DNA from: Alphaproteobacteria bacterium
GTDB lineage: Bacteria; Pseudomonadota; Alphaproteobacteria; SP197
Assembly: GCA_028277285.1 (NCBI GenBank)
Contig: JANQGO010000221.1
Coordinates: 1-59,484 of the forward strand
Length of the DNA stretch: 59,484 nt
Reading direction: 5' to 3'
In this document: positions 8,540 through 17,292 of the stretch, piece after piece
How the letters are laid out: every line of letters begins with the position of its first letter
Numbering within the stretch: the first letter of the stretch is position 1
Translations under genes and position numbers: made by a program
The notes under the pieces: generated by a model
What the model was told of the DNA's origin: nothing
What the model saw: the letters and a program-made list of their open reading frames with translations, nothing else
Databases searched by the model: none

Positions 8540-8850
8540 CGCTGTTCGCCCGCGTGGTCGGGAGGCGTGTCCTCGCGGAAGCGTCGTCGTTCGGCGAAGC
8601 GGGCGAAGGCGACCGTGGCGAGAAACGCGATCAGGGCGAGCGCAATGGCGACGTCGAGATAGGCGGGTTCGCCCGACGCAATCGCGAAGAGCGCGCTGAA
8701 CGCCACCGCCAGGACGGTCACCAGGTCAAGCGCGACGACACGATCGGGCAGGCTGGGCCCGCGCGCCAGACGCAGGACCGCCAGCACGATCGCGGAGATC
8801 AGAAGGGCAAAGGCGATATCTGTTGCCGTGGTCAGAATGGGCGAGGTCAT
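8536..8850 (-). CDS. mnhF: Na+(K+)/H+ antiporter subunit F
   Basis: This 104-residue protein has three membrane helices and the MnhF/MrpF signature RGPSLPDRVVALDL (about residues 29-42). It lies 5 bases after mnhE and overlaps mnhG. In the family, subunit F is a small membrane component of the Mrp complex and has been linked to ion or bile-salt efflux in some bacteria. The C-terminal end is charged (RRRFREDTPPDHAG) and cytoplasmic by inference. Confidence 0.88.
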   Translation of the reverse strand: MTSPILTTATDIAFALLISAIVLAVLRLARGPSLPDRVVALDLVTVLAVAFSALFAIASGEPAYLDVAIALALIAFLATVAFARFAERRRFREDTPPDHAGEQR

Positions 8851-8855
8851 GATGT

Positions 8856-9329
8856 CTACTCCAGGGCCTCCAGCACACGCCGCTCGATGCCTTGCTTGAG
8901 CTCGTCACGCAGGGCTTGCGGGTCATCGACGAACATGGCGTGGACATAGATGGTCTTGCAGTCCGGTGAGATGTCCAGGCACAGGCTTCCGGGCGTCAGG
9001 GATATCAGGTTCGCGATCATCAGGATTTCGCCGTCCCGCGTGGCGTCGAGCGGTAGCGCGATGATGCCTGGCCGGCTTCGATGAGACGGTGTCAGGACGT
9101 CCCACACCACGCGCAAGCTGGAGACGAAAAGCTCATAGACGAAAAAGAGGGCAAGCCGGATGACCCGCCACACACGTTCGAAATAGCCGGTTTCACCGAA
9201 CAACGGCCGGGCAACCCAAAGCGCGAGATAACCGACGACATAGCCGATGACCAGATTGGACAGCGTGAAGCTGCCGGTGAGTGCCGCCCACCCAAGCGCA
9301 AGCGCGGCATTCAGCGCGAAGAGGTTCAT
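8856..9329 (-). CDS. mnhE: Na+(K+)/H+ antiporter subunit E
   Basis: This 157-residue subunit has two N-terminal membrane helices and a soluble C-terminal domain containing [16 protein letters not shown] (about residues 108-123), the MnhE/MrpE hallmark, followed by [10 protein letters not shown]. Its ATG overlaps the mnhD stop. MrpE is thought to help assemble or stabilise the complex rather than form the main ion path. Length matches the family. Confidence 0.9.
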   Translation of the reverse strand: MNLFALNAALALGWAALTGSFTLSNLVIGYVVGYLALWVARPLFGETGYFERVWRVIRLALFFVYELFVSSLRVVWDVLTPSHRSRPGIIALPLDATRDGEILMIANLISLTPGSLCLDISPDCKTIYVHAMFVDDPQALRDELKQGIERRVLEALE

Positions 9330-10828
9330 GATGCGCTCCCCAGCACAGCACGGACATACGCGTCGGGGTTCAGCAATTGGTCCGCGGCGCGTTCGGCGAA
9401 GGCAACGAACGGTTCGGGGAAGAAACCGATGACAAGTGTCAGCGTCGCAAGCGTGGCGATCGGCGCCAGCAGCCTGATACGGTCGCCGACGGTGAGCATG
9501 GAGAGTCGTGGCGACGCGCCGGCGGGAAGCGGCTTCCAGAACGCTTCAGCCCAGATTTTGGTCATCGAATAGACGGTCAGCAGCCCGACCACCAGGGCGG
9601 CGGCGGCGACGAGATAGGCGCCGATGTCCAGGCTCGCCTTGACCAGCAGAAACTTCGCCCAGAAACCGGAGAGCGGCGGAAAGCCGGCAAGCGACAAGGC
9701 GGGTATCAGGAACAGGAAGGCGAGCAGGGGGCTCGATTTGTAAAGGCCACCCATGCTGTCGAGATCGAACCCGTGCGTCAGCCGTTTGGCGACACCGCTG
9801 ACGAGAAACAGGTTGGCCTTCACGACAATGTGGTGAACCAGATAGAAGACGGCGCCGACCAGAGCAAGCGGCGTGAAGAGCGCCAGGCCAAGTATCATGT
9901 AGCCGATCTGACTGACGATGTGGAACGACAGGATCTTGCGGAACTCGCTTTGCGCCGCCGCGCCGAGGACGCCGGTGATCATGGTCAAGACGGCGACGAC
10001 CAGAAGCAGGTCGTGCGTGTAGTCGGTGTCGGTCGTGAACACCAGGGTGAACATGCGGATGAGCGCGTAGACGCCGACCTTGGTCAACAGGCCGGCAAAG
10101 ATCGCCGACACCGCCACGGGTGGCGTGTGATAGGACGCCGGCAGCCAAAAGAACAGCGGGAACACCGCGGCCTTGATGCCGAACGCCACAAGGAACAGAA
10201 CGGCGATGACGGTGACCAGACCCTGGTTCTCGACCGTGCCGATGGCGCCGTGCAGATCGGCCAGGTTCAGCGTGCCGGTGATGCCGTAGAGCAGGCCGAT
10301 ACCGGTCAGGAACATGGCGGTCGATACCAGGTTGAGCACGACATACTTGATGCCGCCGTCAAGCTGCGCCTTGTCGCCACCAAGCACCAGCAGGCCGAAC
10401 GAGGCGATCAGCATCACCTCGAACCAGACATAGAGGTTGAAAAGGTCGCCGGTCACGAACGCGCCGCAGACGCCGGCCAGCAAGACCTGAAACAGCGCGT
10501 GATAGCCGAGCGCTTCGCGCCGGGTGTCGATATCGGCCAGCGCATAAACCGCGACGGCGAGCCCGGTGATCGCGGTGATCAGGACCATCACCGCGCTCAA
10601 AAGATCGGCCACCAGGGTGATGCCGAACGGCGCCGGCCAGTTGCCCATTTGCGCGGCGATAACCCCGTCCTGCCAGACGACGATGAAGAGCGCAATCGCC
10701 GCGACCAAGAGCGCCAAACAGCCGCCGATGCTGAGCCAGCGCCCCGCCGCACCCCGGTCGCGGAACAGGAAGGCGAGAACAGCGGTCGCCAGCGGCAGCA
10801 TGATGGGCAGCGCGAGAAGCCAGCTCAT
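9326..10828 (-). CDS. mnhD: Na+(K+)/H+ antiporter subunit D
   Basis: This 500-residue subunit belongs to the proton-pumping family shared with NuoL/M/N of complex I and has about 14 membrane helices. The key acidic residue of helix 5 is visible in WFEVMLIAS (near residue 135), and conserved histidine/lysine-bearing stretches [12 protein letters not shown] and [12 protein letters not shown] mark the antiporter module. It overlaps mnhC and mnhE by 4 bases each. MnhD and MnhA provide the paired antiporter channels. Confidence 0.93.
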   Translation of the reverse strand: MSWLLALPIMLPLATAVLAFLFRDRGAAGRWLSIGGCLALLVAAIALFIVVWQDGVIAAQMGNWPAPFGITLVADLLSAVMVLITAITGLAVAVYALADIDTRREALGYHALFQVLLAGVCGAFVTGDLFNLYVWFEVMLIASFGLLVLGGDKAQLDGGIKYVVLNLVSTAMFLTGIGLLYGITGTLNLADLHGAIGTVENQGLVTVIAVLFLVAFGIKAAVFPLFFWLPASYHTPPVAVSAIFAGLLTKVGVYALIRMFTLVFTTDTDYTHDLLLVVAVLTMITGVLGAAAQSEFRKILSFHIVSQIGYMILGLALFTPLALVGAVFYLVHHIVVKANLFLVSGVAKRLTHGFDLDSMGGLYKSSPLLAFLFLIPALSLAGFPPLSGFWAKFLLVKASLDIGAYLVAAAALVVGLLTVYSMTKIWAEAFWKPLPAGASPRLSMLTVGDRIRLLAPIATLATLTLVIGFFPEPFVAFAERAADQLLNPDAYVRAVLGSAS

Positions 10829-11199
10829 TGGCCTTCTTCCTGCTTCTCGGACTTCGGCTCGGCGACCCGCATGTTGTCGCCGTCCAAAGTGCCGAGTGCG
10901 CTATAGCCGCGATAGACCAGCACCAGAGCGAAGGCGAGCAGGCCGAAGCCAATGACGATGGCGGTCAGGACCAAGGCCTGGGGCAGCGCGTTGGCGACGA
11001 TCTCGGGCGGTGCCGAAAGGCCTTCGGGTACAAGAGGCGGCACCCGCGGTGTCAGACGTCCGGCGGCGAAGATGGTCAGGTTGGCGGCGTTGCTGAGCAG
11101 CACCAGCCCGAACAAGAACCGCAAGACGTTGCGGGCGAGCATCAGGTAGACACTGGCCGCCACCAGTATGCCGACCAGGAGCGCGAGCGTCGCTTCCAT
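10825..11199 (-). CDS. mnhC: Na+(K+)/H+ antiporter subunit C
   Basis: The 124-residue product is a NuoK-like subunit with three membrane helices. Family features are [20 protein letters not shown] (near residues 21-40) and [16 protein letters not shown] (near 73-88). I start it at the ATG at 11199, two bases after the mnhB stop; a longer open frame reaching 11757 overlaps mnhB out of frame and has no support. The C-terminal tail is rich in Glu, Lys and Gln. It overlaps mnhD (ATGA). Confidence 0.9.
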   Translation of the reverse strand: MEATLALLVGILVAASVYLMLARNVLRFLFGLVLLSNAANLTIFAAGRLTPRVPPLVPEGLSAPPEIVANALPQALVLTAIVIGFGLLAFALVLVYRGYSALGTLDGDNMRVAEPKSEKQEEGQ

Positions 11200-11201
11200 G
11201 G

Positions 11202-11624
11202 TCAGGCCTCCTCCTCGAGCGCCAGAACCAGCGTCAGCACGGCGCCGATGACGGCGAGGTAGACACCGATGTCGAACAGCAGGACCGTGCTGAGCGCGAA
11301 ACCCTTGGCGCCATCGCTGCCATCGGTCAGGAACCACCATTGTCCGGTGAACAGCGGTTCGCCGGTCAGTGCGGGAACCAGGCCAGCGACAATGGCCAGA
11401 CCAAGTCCGACCATGGCGATTACGCGTGGATCGGCGCGCAGCGCGCGCCGGGCCGAACCGGCGCCGTGTGCGATGCCATAGAGAATAAAGCCGATCGACG
11501 CGATCAGACCGCCGATGAACCCGCCGCCGGGCTCGTTGTGGCCGCGCAACAGCATGTAGACGGAAAACAGCAGCATCAGCGCGACAAGCACGCGCGTCGC
11601 CGTGTTTAGGATCAGCGAATTCAT
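11202..11624 (-). CDS. mnhB: Na+(K+)/H+ antiporter subunit B
   Basis: This 140-residue, four-helix subunit carries the MnhB motif [17 protein letters not shown] (about residues 27-43) and a late [12 protein letters not shown]. It overlaps mnhA (ATGA) and lies two bases ahead of mnhC. Because MnhB is a separate protein here, the complex is of the seven-gene group 1 type, not the six-gene type with A and B fused that is common in rhizobial Pha systems. Confidence 0.92.
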   Translation of the reverse strand: MNSLILNTATRVLVALMLLFSVYMLLRGHNEPGGGFIGGLIASIGFILYGIAHGAGSARRALRADPRVIAMVGLGLAIVAGLVPALTGEPLFTGQWWFLTDGSDGAKGFALSTVLLFDIGVYLAVIGAVLTLVLALEEEA

Positions 11625-13921
11625 CGTGTGCTCTTTGCCCGCACGCCGCGTAGCAGCGCAAAGGCGCCCAGCGCGGCGACGGCGACAACAACGACTTCGC
11701 CGAACGTGTCGAGCGCACGGAAGTCGACCAGGATGACGTTGACGATGTTGCGGCCATAGGCTTCGGGCACGCTGGCCGCTTCGTAGTAGTCGGTGACCGA
11801 CCGGTCGAGCGGGCCTTGGGTAACGGCGAGCAGGGTCAGCGTCACGACGCCGCCGACCACGAGCGCCAGGGCGCCGTCTTTCCAGCGTCGGTGTTTCAGA
11901 ACATCACGCTCAAGCCGCGGCAGGCGCAACATGGCGACGGCGACCAGGACGACAACCAGTGTCTCCACCAGGAGCTGCGTCATCGCCACATCCGGCGCAC
12001 CGAACATGACGAAGAAGAGCGCAACGCCGATACCGACGATACCGAGCGCGCAGATCGCGGTAAGGCGCGACCGGGCGAACGCCGCCATGATGGCGCCGGT
12101 CGCGATGAGGACGACGACAGCGCCGTGCTTGAACAGGATGTCCGGCCATGCGGTCGGCCAGCGCACGGCGCCGGTGACGACAAGGGTGACGCCGACGGCG
12201 AGCGCAAAACTGGCGAAGATCACAAACAGGTAGTGGCGCAGGACACCATGCTGCAGCAGCCGTGTCTGACCGCTAGCGACAAGCTTCAGGCCGTCGAGGA
12301 CGCCGTCCCATGCCTGGTCTGCGCTGAACGGCAGGGCCGCTTCAAGACGAATCAGAAGGGCGCGCAGTTTTTGATGGAAGACATAGATCAAGATGCCGCC
12401 GGCAAACGTCAGCAGGCTCAAGAGAAGCGGCAGATTAACGCCGTGCCAGAGCTTCAACTGGATGGTTTCGGGTTTACCGAGAACGGCGATGACCGCGGGC
12501 TGCACGAGGGCCTCGGCAATCACCGCGGGCGCCAGGCCGAATGTCAGGCCGAGAAGGGCCAAAAGCAGCGGCCCGACCCACATCCGGAACGGCGGATCAT
12601 GGGGCGTTTGGTCCGTCGGCATCCTGGTGCCGAAGAACGGCCTGAGCGCGACGATACCCGCCAGGGCGACCATCAGCATATTGGCGGCGACAGCCGCGGT
12701 GGCGACGAACGCGGGCTCGGCAGCAATGGCAAGCGCGCCTTCGTACTTCAGTTCCTTGCCGATGAATCCCAGAAACGGTGGGAAGCCGGCCATGGAAAGC
12801 GCGGCGGCCACGGCGGCAACGGCCGTGATCGGCATCAGCGGGCCCAGGCCGCGCAGCCTGTCGGTTTCGCGCGTGCCGGTCTCATGATCGATGACGCCGA
12901 CAACAAGGAATAGGGATGCCTTGTAAAGCGAATGGACGATCAGAAACGTCATGGCGGCGGCAACGGCGACCGTCGCCTCGGAACCCAGAAACATGGTGAG
13001 GGTGCCGAGCGCCATGACTGTCGTATAGGCAAGCGACAGTTTCAGATCGGTCTGGCGTAACGCGATGACCGACGCGATGACCGCCGTGACGGCGCCGACG
13101 ATGGTCAACGTCCAGATCCACGCGTCCGTGCCGCTCATCGCCGGATGCATGCGCGCCAGGAGGTAGATGCCGGCCTTGACCATGGTCGCGGAGTGCAGAT
13201 AGGCGCTGACCGGCGTCGGCGCGGCCATGGCGTTGGGCAACCAGAAGTGAAACGGGAACTGGGCCGACTTGGTAAAGGCGCCGGCCAGGATCAGGACCAG
13301 GATCGGCAGATAGAGATCGTGGGCGCGGATCGCATCGCCCATGGTCAGGATCTCGGAGAGCTCAAAGCTGCCCGCCGCGTTGCCCAGCAGGATGAAGCCG
13401 GCCAGGAGCGCCAGGCCGCCGGCGCCGGTCAACAGCAGGGCCTGCAGGGCGGCGCGCCGCGCCTTGGCCGACGCATGGTCGAACCCGATCAGCAGATAGG
13501 ACGCGACCGTGGTGAGCTCCCAGAACACAAACAGCGTGATCAGGTTGTCGGCCAGCACCAGGCCGAGCATCGCGACCATGAACAGCAGAAGATAAAGGAC
13601 GAAGCGGCCGAACTGGGCGTGGCCGGCCATATAGGCGCCGGCATAGAGCGCAACGAGCGTTCCGATCCCGCTGATCAGAAGCGCAAAGGTCAGGCTAAGG
13701 CCATCGACCAGAAAGGATAAGTTGACGCCTAGGCTGGGGACCCATTCATAGGCAACACGGATCGTGCCGCCGTCCGCGATCGTCGGCAGGCATGCCGCAA
13801 ACACGGCCGTCAGCACGGCCGGCGGAAGCGCCGCAAGCCAACCGAGTACGGTGCCCTTCGGCGCCGTGTCTGGTCGGCCGGCCTCTTGGTGCCGGTCGAT
13901 ATGCGACTCGCTGTTGGTCAT
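11621..13921 (-). CDS. mnhA: Na+(K+)/H+ antiporter subunit A
   Basis: The 766-residue first subunit of the operon combines a NuoL-like antiporter core with the MrpA C-terminal modules. The helix-5 acidic site is in [15 protein letters not shown] (near residue 132), followed by [11 protein letters not shown] and histidine-rich [14 protein letters not shown]. The C-terminal part contains [16 protein letters not shown] (DUF4040-like) and [16 protein letters not shown], an MbhE-like segment. The ATG at 13921 follows a short AT-rich region that probably holds the operon promoter. The complex exchanges cytoplasmic Na+ or K+ for protons and supports alkaline pH and salt tolerance. Confidence 0.93.
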   Translation of the reverse strand: MTNSESHIDRHQEAGRPDTAPKGTVLGWLAALPPAVLTAVFAACLPTIADGGTIRVAYEWVPSLGVNLSFLVDGLSLTFALLISGIGTLVALYAGAYMAGHAQFGRFVLYLLLFMVAMLGLVLADNLITLFVFWELTTVASYLLIGFDHASAKARRAALQALLLTGAGGLALLAGFILLGNAAGSFELSEILTMGDAIRAHDLYLPILVLILAGAFTKSAQFPFHFWLPNAMAAPTPVSAYLHSATMVKAGIYLLARMHPAMSGTDAWIWTLTIVGAVTAVIASVIALRQTDLKLSLAYTTVMALGTLTMFLGSEATVAVAAAMTFLIVHSLYKASLFLVVGVIDHETGTRETDRLRGLGPLMPITAVAAVAAALSMAGFPPFLGFIGKELKYEGALAIAAEPAFVATAAVAANMLMVALAGIVALRPFFGTRMPTDQTPHDPPFRMWVGPLLLALLGLTFGLAPAVIAEALVQPAVIAVLGKPETIQLKLWHGVNLPLLLSLLTFAGGILIYVFHQKLRALLIRLEAALPFSADQAWDGVLDGLKLVASGQTRLLQHGVLRHYLFVIFASFALAVGVTLVVTGAVRWPTAWPDILFKHGAVVVLIATGAIMAAFARSRLTAICALGIVGIGVALFFVMFGAPDVAMTQLLVETLVVVLVAVAMLRLPRLERDVLKHRRWKDGALALVVGGVVTLTLLAVTQGPLDRSVTDYYEAASVPEAYGRNIVNVILVDFRALDTFGEVVVVAVAALGAFALLRGVRAKSTR

Positions 13922-14155
13922 GCCTGTTGGCAGTCTTACTCAGTATGATGGCTGGTTGACAACGGGGAGGCGACGCCTTGGCATCGGTCGCGACGCCGGC
14001 GAGCGGCAGCGCGCTCGTGGACGAGCATAGCATACATTGCCGAAGCGCGGCGCCCCCGCCGCTAAGCGGAAGACGCCGCACCCCGCGGCGATCGGCCATG
14101 TACCGGAGGGAATGCACGGTTTCCCGTCAGGGCTGGGTCGGTACCGTTTGGTCGA

Positions 14156-14374
14156 TCACGCGTTGAGGTGTCCGGCTTGCGCGGGAGGCCTGAACAGAAT
14201 GGCGCCCATCAGCCTTTCCCACGCATCCATCTCGTCCTTGATCGCCAGTTTCTCGCGCTTCAACCGCTGCAGAACCATGGCGTCGGGCATCGGCCGATCG
14301 TGCTCGGCAGCGATCTGATCTTCGATGGCGCCATGGCGTTGTTTCAGAACGTTGTAGCGGGTGGTGGTGGACAT
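14156..14374 (-). CDS. DUF465 (YdcH-like) small protein
   Basis: The 72-residue product reads as a helical hairpin with LKQRHGAIEDQIAAE followed by MVLQRLKREKLAIKDEM, the DUF465/YdcH pattern common in alphaproteobacteria. I choose the ATG at 14374; a longer frame begins at 14434 but its extra residues are not family-like. DUF465 proteins are abundant, small and of unknown function. It stands alone upstream of the mnh operon, with about 230 bases between it and mnhA. Confidence 0.82.
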   Translation of the reverse strand: MSTTTRYNVLKQRHGAIEDQIAAEHDRPMPDAMVLQRLKREKLAIKDEMDAWERLMGAILFRPPAQAGHLNA

Positions 14375-14524
14375 TGCCGGTTTCCTATCTCCTGGGTTGC
14401 GAGGCGGTCGCGCGCAGCCGGACAGCGGAACCAAGCTGGTGATCGACGAGGACGGTCAGCTGTGTCTCGCTTCGCTGCAAGCAATGCCTGCTGGCGATCT
14501 CTATGATGCAAATGCTGCCTCTGG

Positions 14525-14543
14525 CATGATTGTTCCAATCATG
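14525..14543. repeat. Perfect 8-base inverted repeat
   Basis: CATGATTG and CAATCATG flank a TTC spacer. The arms pair perfectly. The element could be an operator or a small hairpin, and it is followed 7 bases later by a second, unrelated palindrome. Confidence 0.55.
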
Positions 14544-14550
14544 ATACCTG

Positions 14551-14575
14551 GATAGTTTGATAGGAAAAAACTATC
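14551..14575. repeat. Second AT-rich inverted repeat
   Basis: GATAGTTT at 14551-14558 pairs with AAACTATC at 14568-14575 around a 9-base spacer. Together with the preceding palindrome it forms a compact AT-rich, symmetric block unlike the surrounding sequence. Confidence 0.5.
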
Positions 14576-14775
14576 ACGCGCCGATGTGTGTCAGGCCGGC
14601 GCTCTGCCTGCTCCGCCGGGCTGGGGCTGCGATAGTCATGTTCGATGACACGGTGCCACGATTCCAATTGGCGCGGCCTGCGATGGCGGACCATCTCAAC
14701 TCAAATCGGGGCACCGGCATGTCTGGGACGCTCTCGGCTTAGAGAAACAACACGCCACGTGGAGGCAGCACGATC

Positions 14776-14988
14776 ATGGAAGACCACACCGCTCTTTTGT
14801 CCCCAAGAGACGAGCGCGAACGGCGGGTTCTTGAGGCCGAGAGCGAATTCTATGACTGTGCGGCGCGCTATGGGTTCGATTCCGGCGAGGCGCTGGCGGC
14901 CGAAATCCTCTGGCGTCAACGACGGCGCGCTTTCCTCTACCCCGGCGTGCAGTTTCCCCGACCAACATATCCTACTCGACGACCGTGA
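14776..14988 (+). CDS. Possible small protein of 70 residues
   Basis: An ATG at 14776 follows GGAGG (14761-14765) at good spacing. The product begins MEDHTALLSPRDERERRVLE and is mostly a charged helix with a predicted amphipathic stretch around residues 15-48 (ESEFYDCAARYGFDSGEAL), ending in a basic, proline-rich tail. I do not recognise a family. The competing minus-strand frame at 14701-15063 has no ribosome-binding site. It is called because of the strong Shine-Dalgarno sequence and sensible composition, but it may not be real. Confidence 0.4.
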   Translation: MEDHTALLSPRDERERRVLEAESEFYDCAARYGFDSGEALAAEILWRQRRRAFLYPGVQFPRPTYPTRRP

Positions 14989-15013
14989 CGGCTGGCGGCG
15001 AACGCCATGCCGG

Positions 15014-16015
15014 TCATGAGGCGGTGTTAGCATAAGCACCATAGGCGGTCGTCGTGGTATCAAGCTGCACGGGCGACACGAAGCCCGGCGGCTTTACGGC
15101 GAGCACCGAACACGCGACCTGGTTGAGAATGGTCTCCGCAGTGTTGCCGATAATCAAACCTTGGATACCGGTTCGCGCAACCGTCCCCATGACAATCAAC
15201 TCGACCCGTTTGCGTTCGGCAAACTCCGGCACGACTTTGCGTGCGAGCCCCTTGCTCAAATGCACCTGTCGCCGGCCGTCCGTATCGGGGAAGCCAAGCA
15301 GCAACTGGTCGAGCTGGGCAGCGCTTCGCCTGCGCTTCTCTTCGACCAGCAAGTCCACCTCATCCGGCGCGACGCGCGCGAAACCGCTGTGGCGCAGCAT
15401 ATCCTCGCCGTCCAGGTTCCAGACATGGATGACATGCAGCTCGCTCTGATCGATCCGTGACAGCGATGTCGCCAGCTCCATGATCGTTGTGTTGAGCGCG
15501 TCTCTCTGTTCGTCCTCCGGATCGGGGTCGACGGCGGCGAGGATGCGGGCATAGTGGTGACGGTCGTCGCGCCGCATGAGCCAGACGGGGCAGGGGCATT
15601 TCCGCAGCAGATGCAGGTCGGTGCCGGCAAAGAACAGCGAGCCCGCCTCCCACTCGCCCGCGGCGCCTTTGATCACGAGGTCATGGCCATCGCGCAGGAC
15701 CTTGCTGATGACTTCGACAAACGGGATTCCCTGCACAACCACTTCGGAGGTCGCCACGCCGGCCTCGTTGATCGTCTCGGCGATGCGGCCGACATGGGCG
15801 CGGTGAAACTCCTGCACTTCGTATTCGACGTCATGTTCCTGCACACCGCGCACGGCGCGGAACAGTTTCCCGAGTTCGCCGGGTGCGGTTTCGATCACGT
15901 CGATCAGAGTAAGTTGGGCATCGTTCGCCTTGGCCAGTGTTATGGCGCGCGCAACGGCGGTCTTGTTGATGCTGCGGATATCGCACACCAACAGAATACT
16001 CCGGAACCTCTTCAT
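15014..16015 (-). CDS. Universal stress protein with two UspA domains (UspE-like)
   Basis: The 333-residue product consists of two UspA domains in tandem. The second ends with the nucleotide-binding pattern LIVMGTVARTGIQGLIIGNT, matching G-2x-G-9x-G(S/T) near residues 270-292, so it probably binds ATP; the first domain (VIKGAAGEWEAG) has degenerated. This resembles UspE. It is divergent from the OxyR-like regulator with 178 bases between the start codons, which hints at shared control. Between them, TGATCA at 16036-16041 and 16046-16051 flank CAGT. Confidence 0.88.
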   Translation of the reverse strand: MKRFRSILLVCDIRSINKTAVARAITLAKANDAQLTLIDVIETAPGELGKLFRAVRGVQEHDVEYEVQEFHRAHVGRIAETINEAGVATSEVVVQGIPFVEVISKVLRDGHDLVIKGAAGEWEAGSLFFAGTDLHLLRKCPCPVWLMRRDDRHHYARILAAVDPDPEDEQRDALNTTIMELATSLSRIDQSELHVIHVWNLDGEDMLRHSGFARVAPDEVDLLVEEKRRRSAAQLDQLLLGFPDTDGRRQVHLSKGLARKVVPEFAERKRVELIVMGTVARTGIQGLIIGNTAETILNQVACSVLAVKPPGFVSPVQLDTTTTAYGAYANTAS

Positions 16016-16035
16016 GCCTCGGCCCTACACATGCG

Positions 16036-16051
16036 TGATCACAGTTGATCA
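16036..16051. promoter_or_regulatory. Paired TGATCA boxes in the usp/oxyR-like divergent region
   Basis: Two TGATCA palindromes are separated by CAGT, about 20-35 bases upstream of the stress-protein ATG. They are not a proper FNR (TTGAT-N4-ATCAA) or CRP (TGTGA-N6-TCACA) site. Their spacing could suit a dimeric regulator; the LysR-type protein encoded opposite is the obvious candidate. Confidence 0.28.
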
Positions 16052-16193
16052 TGGCCGGCGGCGGCGCGGACGCACGGCGGCCGGCGATGTGATGGGACAT
16101 GGGCTTGAAAACCTTATTGCTCCAATCGAAGTTTATGGGGGTTTCGATAGTTTCCACCATTCAAAGACCCCGGACGTTTCAGGAGTGCCCGCC

Positions 16194-17114
16194 GTGCCAA
16201 CCTTGCAGCAGCTTCGTTATCTGGTCGCCGTTGCCGACACGCTTCACTTTCGCCGCGCCGCGGAATTGACCCATGTCACGCAGCCAACGTTGAGCGGCCA
16301 GCTTCGCGAACTCGAGAACAAGCTCGGCGTTCAATTGGTCGAGCGCAGCCGCGCCAAGGTCATCCTGACACCGGTTGGCGCAGAGATTGCGGCGCGCGGA
16401 CGAACCGTCCTGCGTGACGTGCAGGACATCGTCGAATTGGCCGCGCACGGTCATAGCCTGCTCGACGGGACGATACGGGTCGGTGTCATACAGTCTCTTG
16501 GTCCCTACCTTCTGCCGCACATCTTGCCGGAGCTGCATCAAAGCTATCCCAACCTTAAGCTCTATGTTCGCGAAGGCATGCCGCAGACATTGTTGGGCGG
16601 CATCGACGACGGCAGCTTCGATCTGTTGTTCTTCCCGCTGCCGGTCAAAGGAGCGGATCTGCACACGACGCGGCTGTTTCGCGAGCCCCTTTGGATCGTG
16701 ATGCCGTCGGATCATCACCTGGCGAAAAAGAAGACGATCGATCGATCGGACCTGAAGGACGAGACCGTGCTGACGCTGGAGCGCGGACACCGGCTTCACG
16801 ACCAGGTACAGGCGCTTTGCGAGCAGTATCGCGCGAAACTCTCGTTGGATTACGAGGGCACGAGCCTCGATACGTTGCGCCAGATGGTCGCCATGGGCAT
16901 GGGGCTGTCGTTTTTGCCGGCGCTCTATGTGCTATCGGAAGTCTTGCAGGATGATCAGGTCGTCGTGCGCCAACTGCGCAGCCGCGCACCATCGCGCATG
17001 ATCGGCATGGTGTGGCGCCGGCATTCGGCGCGCCAGGACGAGTTCGTCACGCTTGCGGAGCATGTGCGCGGTATCATGAAGAAACGTGTTCCCGACCTGA
17101 CAATCGTCTCGTGA
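16194..17114 (+). CDS. LysR-type regulator, OxyR-like, lacking the peroxidatic cysteine
   Basis: From the GTG at 16194 (AGGAG at 16181-16185) the protein has 306 residues, close to E. coli OxyR (305). The N-terminal winged helix-turn-helix reads HFRRAAELTHVTQPTLSGQL, nearly identical in pattern to OxyR, and the effector domain keeps SLGPYLLPHILPELHQSYP and TSLDTLRQMVAMG. At the redox site OxyR has GHCLRDQ then GFC; here it is GHRLHDQ then ALC, so the residue equivalent to Cys199 is Arg while the Cys208 position is retained. H2O2-driven disulfide formation as in OxyR should be impossible. It may be a constitutive or ligand-responsive paralogue. The upstream frame to 15930 is not supported. Confidence 0.88.
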   Translation: MPTLQQLRYLVAVADTLHFRRAAELTHVTQPTLSGQLRELENKLGVQLVERSRAKVILTPVGAEIAARGRTVLRDVQDIVELAAHGHSLLDGTIRVGVIQSLGPYLLPHILPELHQSYPNLKLYVREGMPQTLLGGIDDGSFDLLFFPLPVKGADLHTTRLFREPLWIVMPSDHHLAKKKTIDRSDLKDETVLTLERGHRLHDQVQALCEQYRAKLSLDYEGTSLDTLRQMVAMGMGLSFLPALYVLSEVLQDDQVVVRQLRSRAPSRMIGMVWRRHSARQDEFVTLAEHVRGIMKKRVPDLTIVS

Positions 17115-17292
17115 CGCTGCGCCGTTTCCTTCCCGCTTTTGTCGATAACCCCGCCGGTCAGCTTCTTTGCGACCCATGGTATTCGCTGGCGTTCGTTGGT
17201 GCCGGGCCGCCTGCGGTCAAGTGTTGGGGTGGCCCGGCAGTGCTTGCCGTTCCAACTCGCAACGACATCGTTCGACGCCGTTTGCGTTTCGA

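Larger units (their letters stand above)
14375..14775. other. Gene-free stretch with two consecutive AT-rich palindromes
   Basis: About 400 bases lie between the DUF465 start and a possible small gene at 14776. I see no convincing coding sequence. Its centre is distinctly AT-rich for this genome and contains two perfect inverted repeats in a row (14525-14543 and 14551-14575). The rest shows nothing recognisable. Confidence 0.5.
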
